From Bryobacterales bacterium (GTDB lineage: Bacteria > Acidobacteriota > Terriglobia > Bryobacterales > Bryobacteraceae), in NCBI GenBank assembly GCA_003162425.1, contig PMOK01000282.1:26416-90415 (forward strand): a DNA stretch of 64,000 bases, read 5' to 3'. This document shows positions 60,299 through 64,000 of the stretch, in pieces (position 1 is the first letter of the stretch; each line of letters opens with the position of its first letter). A model generated the notes under the pieces. The model searched no databases. It was not told the origin of the DNA and saw only the letters and a program-made list of their open reading frames with translations. Both the position numbers and the translations under genes were made by a program.

Positions 60299-61363
60299 TT
60301 AGCGGGCACGCTTGAGCATCGATCCGGCGATCGATTCGAGCGGTAGAATTTCATCCACGGCGCCGCGTTTGATCGCCTCGTTCGGCATTCCGAAAACCAC
60401 TGAGGTCGCCTCGTCCTGAGCGATCGTAGCTGCCCCTGCTTCTTTCATTTCGAGCATCCCGCGAGCGCCATCGTCGCCCATTCCGGTCATAATCACAGCC
60501 ACGGCATTCTGTCCCGCGTAGCGTGCCGCAGAACGAAACAGCACATCCACCGAGGGACGATGGCGTGAAACCAGCGGTCCGTCTTTTATCTCCACGTAGT
60601 ATCGCGCGCCGCTTCGCTTGAGGAGCGCATGATGATTGCCCGGCGCAATCAGTGCGCGTCCGCGCAGTACAGTATCGTTGGTCTCCGCTTCTTTCACCGA
60701 GATTTCGCACAGGCTGTCCAGGCGGTTGGCGAATGCCCGGGTGAATACTTCAGGCATATGCTGCACCACTACTATTCCGGGAGCGTCCGCGGGCAGGACT
60801 TCGAGCAGCGAGCGCAACGCCTCAGTACCGCCGGTAGAGGCGCCGATGACAATCACCTTTTCGGTGGTTTCGAGCACAGCGCCTTTAGCGAGCGAGAGGA
60901 TGGCGTCGGCGGTGAGCTTCGGTTCCACTACACGGCTCGGTTTGGCAACCTGCAGTCGGGCTGCGGCCGCCCCTTTGACGGCCTGGCAAAGGATAACGCG
61001 CGATTCCTCCAAAAACCGCTTGGTTCCAAGGCGGGGCTTGGCGATAATATCCACGGCCCCGTACTCGAGAGCTTTGAACGTGTTCTGAGCCCCTTCTTCG
61101 GCCAGAGAGGAGCAGATTATCACCGGTATCGGATGCTGGCTCATGATCTTCTGCAAAAACGTCAGGCCGTCCATGCGGGGCATCTCAATATCCAGCAGGA
61201 TCACGTCCGGCACTTCGTCTTCCATCCGTTCGGCGGCGACGAAGGGATCGCTGGCTGTGCCGATTACCTCAATGGCTGGATCTTCGGACAGTACTTCGCT
61301 CAGGGTCTGGCGAACTACGGCGGAATCGTCAACGATGAGGACGCGAATTTTTGGTTGGCTCAT
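60299..61363 (-). CDS. cheB: Chemotaxis response regulator / protein-glutamate methylesterase CheB
   Basis: 354 residues from the ATG at 61363; a longer open frame runs through cheD and is not used. The receiver has VDDS at 11-14 and the phospho-acceptor at about D58 (VILLDIEMP). The methylesterase triad is S176 (GASTGG), H202 (VQHMPE) and about D298 (GMGDDGA). CheB removes methyl groups from chemoreceptors and deamidates them. It ends the minus-strand operon, 22 bases after cheD. Confidence 0.96.
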   Translation of the reverse strand: MSQPKIRVLIVDDSAVVRQTLSEVLSEDPAIEVIGTASDPFVAAERMEDEVPDVILLDIEMPRMDGLTFLQKIMSQHPIPVIICSSLAEEGAQNTFKALEYGAVDIIAKPRLGTKRFLEESRVILCQAVKGAAAARLQVAKPSRVVEPKLTADAILSLAKGAVLETTEKVIVIGASTGGTEALRSLLEVLPADAPGIVVVQHMPEVFTRAFANRLDSLCEISVKEAETNDTVLRGRALIAPGNHHALLKRSGARYYVEIKDGPLVSRHRPSVDVLFRSAARYAGQNAVAVIMTGMGDDGARGMLEMKEAGAATIAQDEATSVVFGMPNEAIKRGAVDEILPLESIAGSMLKRAR

Positions 61364-61385
61364 AGCGTATCCCTCTGAACGCCGT

Positions 61386-61904
61386 TCACCGCAGCCGCTC
61401 GCTCCAGGCTGCCAGCCGGTGGAGCAGCACTTCGCCCGTCCCGGTGTGGAAGTGAATTCTCCGGCCGCGGACGCCGCCCAGGTCGGAAGCGGACACCGTG
61501 AAGCCTTCCTCCGCCAAGACCTCCACGGCTGCCTGGCAATTCTGGGCGCCCACCGTGGGGCGCGCGCTAAGGGTCCGATCGACGGGCAGAACATCGGCGC
61601 CTCCGAACAATTTCACTTCCACTTCATGCCGGCCAGCTCCAAGGTTGTCAAACTGTTGTGCCAGGTAGCGAATACTGAAATCGACATAGCGATGCCCCTC
61701 GGCTTCGTTAGAGGTCGCGGGTTTGACGTGCGGGCATCTCGGCAGGACGCCATGGCACAGTGCGCCGGCCCCCAACCGCGCGCTCCAGAATGTGACCCCC
61801 ACGCAGGATCCCAGAATGGTTCGCAGAATCGCGGGACTTCGAGCCAGGTATAGTTCGCCCGGCTGAAGGTCGAGATCCGGCAGGATCAGAGCGGAGTCGG
61901 CCAT
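61386..61904 (-). CDS. cheD: Chemoreceptor glutamine deamidase CheD
   Basis: 172 residues. The catalytic cysteine is in [11 protein letters not shown] (about C34) with the histidine in LCHGVLP (about H51), and KLFGGADVL is the conserved strand. CheD deamidates receptor glutamines and partners CheC in other species; no cheC is visible. The start overlaps the cheR stop by one base (TGATG on the minus strand). Confidence 0.93.
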   Translation of the reverse strand: MADSALILPDLDLQPGELYLARSPAILRTILGSCVGVTFWSARLGAGALCHGVLPRCPHVKPATSNEAEGHRYVDFSIRYLAQQFDNLGAGRHEVEVKLFGGADVLPVDRTLSARPTVGAQNCQAAVEVLAEEGFTVSASDLGGVRGRRIHFHTGTGEVLLHRLAAWSERLR

Positions 61905-62743
61905 CAGGGCTTCCTGTAGACTGCTGGTGCAACCGGAACCAGCGGCAAGTCCATTCCTTGCAGGGACTCGGAATGTCCCGCGAAGAAATACCCGCCCGGC
62001 GCCAGTTGGCGGGTGAGCTTTTCCAAAAGACGCACCTGGGTGGGCCGGTCAAAATAGATAATGACGTTCCGGCAGAAGATAATTTCCGGCAACTCGGACA
62101 GGCCGAAGTCGGAGTCCATGAAGTTCACGCGGCGAAATTCGATCAAAGCGCGCACCTCGGGAACCACCCGAAGCAGGTCCGAATTTGGATCGCGGCTGCG
62201 CATGAAGTACTTCTTTCGCAGATCCTGGCGAACGGGAACCAGCAGCTCGGACTTGAATATACCCATGGCGGCCTTAGTCAACACGGCGGTGCTGATATCG
62301 GTTGCCAGCACACGAAACCCGAAGCCTGGCCACTCCTCAGAGTATTCGCTGAGAACCATGGCCAGCGTGTAGGGCTCCTCGCCGGTGGAGCATCCGGCGC
62401 TCCAGACCAGTGACTTCCGGTTGGCGCCTTTATGCGCCGCTAAGTCCGGCAAAGCATTCGAGACGAGGTAGTCAAAGTGTCCCGCCTCGCGAAAGAAATC
62501 GGTTTTATTGGTGGTGATGACGTCGATCAGGTGGACGAGTTCGTTTTCTTTTCCTTCCTGCGTAAATACGCTGTCGCAATATTCTCCGAAGGTCGCAATG
62601 TTGAGGACTTGTAACCGGCGCTTGATGCGGATCTCCATCATGGTCTTCTTGTCCGTGCTCAAGTTGATGCCGGATTCGCTATAAATCAGGTCGCGTAGCC
62701 GCTCGAAATCCGATTTGGACAGGCCTTCATTGCGTGATCTCAT
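61904..62743 (-). CDS. cheR: Chemoreceptor methyltransferase CheR
   Basis: 279 residues. The all-helical N-terminal domain (RLRDLIYSESGINLSTDKKTMMEIRIKRRL) and the SAM-binding domain (VWSAGCSTGEEPYTLAMVL) are complete, with FFREAGHFDYL and EIIFCRNVIIYFD motifs. CheR methylates receptor glutamates with S-adenosylmethionine. It has no C-terminal pentapeptide-binding extension. The gap to cheW is 50 bases. Confidence 0.96.
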   Translation of the reverse strand: MRSRNEGLSKSDFERLRDLIYSESGINLSTDKKTMMEIRIKRRLQVLNIATFGEYCDSVFTQEGKENELVHLIDVITTNKTDFFREAGHFDYLVSNALPDLAAHKGANRKSLVWSAGCSTGEEPYTLAMVLSEYSEEWPGFGFRVLATDISTAVLTKAAMGIFKSELLVPVRQDLRKKYFMRSRDPNSDLLRVVPEVRALIEFRRVNFMDSDFGLSELPEIIFCRNVIIYFDRPTQVRLLEKLTRQLAPGGYFFAGHSESLQGMDLPLVPVAPAVYRKP

Positions 62744-62793
62744 GGCGTGGATCGAGAGAGGGGGCAGCGATGAATCGGGCCCCCGCTTTCCGC

Positions 62794-63306
62794 TCAGGCG
62801 TGTACTTCAGTCCCAGGCTTGATCAATTCCACGCCTCGTACCGCCGACAGCTCCTCGGCGGAGAAAACACGGTCCATATCGAGGATCATGATGAACTGCG
62901 CGTCGCGCTTCCCCATGCCCTTGATAAAGTCAGTTCGGATCTGAGTGCCGATTCTGGGCGGCGGCTGAATCTGCTCCGGCTCCAGGTCAATCACTTCTTC
63001 CACCGAATCGGCCAAGGCGCCGATCACGGTTGTTTCGCCCTCGAGCAACATCTCCACCACGACGATGCAGGTGTTGACCGTTTTCACCGTTTTCGACATC
63101 TCGAAACATAACCGCAGATCGACGACCGGCACTACGTTGCCCCGGAGATTGATGACGCCACTCATGAAGTCCGGCGTGCGGGGGATCTTGGTGATGGTCG
63201 TGAAATCGAGCACTTCCCGCACCTTGGAGACATCGGTCGCATACACCTCGTCCCCTAATTTGAATGTCAGGTACTGCCGCGTATCAGTGATTTCGGTAAC
63301 GCTCAT
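62794..63306 (-). CDS. cheW: Chemotaxis coupling protein CheW
   Basis: 170 residues, one CheW domain (QYLTFKLGDEVYATDVSKVREVLDF, SGVINLRGNVVPVVDLRLCFEM, DSVEEVIDLEPEQIQPPPRIG). CheW joins receptors to the kinase CheA, which is not in the window. It lies 65 bases downstream of the receptor gene. Confidence 0.95.
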   Translation of the reverse strand: MSVTEITDTRQYLTFKLGDEVYATDVSKVREVLDFTTITKIPRTPDFMSGVINLRGNVVPVVDLRLCFEMSKTVKTVNTCIVVVEMLLEGETTVIGALADSVEEVIDLEPEQIQPPPRIGTQIRTDFIKGMGKRDAQFIMILDMDRVFSAEELSAVRGVELIKPGTEVHA

Positions 63307-63371
63307 GATTAGTTTCCTTTCGCGTCTTCAGGTTGAGGCGCGGGCTCTCTAGCAACCCGCGCCTCAAGCCT

Positions 63372-64000
63372 TTAGAAGCGTTCGAACTCCTTATCAATCC
63401 GGTCGCCAGTCTCTCTCATCTTGAGAGCGACTCCGGATTTAGCAACCTTCTTGGGTGCGCCCGCGGCCGCGTGTTGGCCCACCGCGGCGTGTTGGCCCAC
63501 TGCGTCCTGGAGCTTGTTCAGCGATGCCGGCGGCTTGGCCAACCCGGACCTGACAGGCGGAGCTTGTCCGGTATCTCCCGTGCGGAAGAATCCGAGCGCG
63601 CTCAAAAGCTGGTCGGACTGACCCGTCAGCTCTTCTGTCGTAGAGGCCATCTCTTCGGCCGCGGAAGCATTCTGCTGGATGACTTTTTCCAGTTGTTGCA
63701 GCGCCTTGTTGATCTGTTCGGAGCCGGTATCCTGTTCCTTACTGGCCGCCGTGATTTCCTGCACCAGTTCCGCGGTCTTCTGGATGTCGGGCACCAGCTT
63801 GTCGAGCATCTCTCCGGCCTTCTCGGATACTTTCACCGTCGTGCCCGAGAGATGGTTGATCTCGCCAGCCGCTTTCTGGCTTCGTTCCGCCAGTTTGCGG
63901 ACCTCCGCCGCCACCACAGCGAATCCCTTGCCGTGCTCGCCGGCGCGCGCGGCTTCGATGGCCGCATTCAGGGCCAGCAGGTTGGTCTGCCGGGCGATCT
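63372..64000 (-). CDS. Methyl-accepting chemotaxis protein, C-terminal part (cut by window edge)
   Basis: About 209 C-terminal residues are visible. The hairpin tip [44 protein letters not shown] is the CheA/CheW contact site of chemoreceptors. Methylation helices follow, then a tail with a tandem VGQHAA repeat and a basic end. There is no CheR-binding pentapeptide at the C-terminus. The sensor part lies outside the window. It is the most upstream visible gene of the che operon. Confidence 0.95.
   Translation of the reverse strand, partial: IARQTNLLALNAAIEAARAGEHGKGFAVVAAEVRKLAERSQKAAGEINHLSGTTVKVSEKAGEMLDKLVPDIQKTAELVQEITAASKEQDTGSEQINKALQQLEKVIQQNASAAEEMASTTEELTGQSDQLLSALGFFRTGDTGQAPPVRSGLAKPPASLNKLQDAVGQHAAVGQHAAAGAPKKVAKSGVALKMRETGDRIDKEFERF
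63469..63504. repeat. Tandem 18-bp repeat in the chemoreceptor tail
   Basis: Two adjacent copies of GCGTGTTGGCCCAC plus four bases (63469-63486 and 63487-63504), differing at one base, encode VGQHAA twice in the C-terminal tail of the receptor. Confidence 0.8.

Noticed and set aside
61364-61594. N-terminal extension of CheB.
   Set aside because: It would run through cheD in another frame, is Arg/Pro/Trp-rich and adds nothing known; the ATG at 61363 directly precedes the receiver domain.

Overview
The window looks like a chromosomal segment of a diderm, flagellated acidobacterium, most likely of the Bryobacter/Solibacter type (inference). The grounds are a 1.1-1.2 kb-residue Oar-like TonB-dependent receptor with an N-terminal carboxypeptidase-regulatory domain, Tat-exported Gfo/Idh/MocA oxidoreductases in number, P- and L-ring flagellar genes, high GC, and short palindromic repeats that sit next to stop codons and even inside reading frames. 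No rRNA, tRNA, CRISPR array, integrase or transposase was seen.

Region 1 (1-4443, minus strand): purB (cut by the window edge), a WalJ/YycJ-type metallo-hydrolase, a DapA-family aldolase, an NAD-dependent epimerase and a tandem GNAT protein. The last three are joined by overlaps or a gap of one base. Region 2 (4498-15932, plus strand): a carbohydrate locus with three Tat-signal Gfo/Idh/MocA proteins, two xylose-isomerase-like TIM barrels (one Tat-exported), the TonB receptor with its own sigma70-like promoter and a 16-bp operator-like palindrome, a NagB-like protein with altered active-site residues, and an MFS hexuronate-type transporter. Together these could import a glycoside across the outer membrane, oxidise and cleave it in the periplasm, and take up the product. 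Region 3 (15937-21303): an unrecognised four-helix membrane protein, a large secreted M14 carboxypeptidase and an HDOD protein.

Region 4 (21347-56849): a nearly complete flagellar locus. A minus-strand operon runs fliK-flgD-flgE-fliN-fliO-fliP-fliQ-fliR-flhB and ends in a 217-residue protein of unknown function. Divergent from it are flgF-flgG-flgA-flgH-flgI-flgJ. Then come fliS (minus), a FleQ-like sigma54 activator, flhA-flhF-fliA-a second fliN-a membrane coiled-coil protein, flgM-flgN-flgK-flgL, fliM (minus), flbD-motA-motB, fliC, fliD-fliT-like, and flgB-flgC-fliE-fliF-fliG-fliH-fliI-fliJ. I read six sigma28-type promoters by eye, in front of flgM, fliM, flbD, fliC, fliD and fliS, matching the FliA/FlgM pair encoded here; the fliD promoter overlaps the fliC terminator. 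Peculiarities are a FlgH without a lipidation cysteine, a FliM without the N-terminal CheY-binding motif, FlhF without an adjacent FlhG, no FliL, and a very short FlgD.

Region 5 (56850-64000): a three-hairpin repeat, a PilZ protein, a CBM9-like secreted protein, an aldehyde dehydrogenase with a clear terminator, a decayed DUF4118 sensor fragment, and a minus-strand chemotaxis operon (methyl-accepting protein-cheW-cheR-cheD-cheB) cut by the right edge. cheA and cheY are not in the window.
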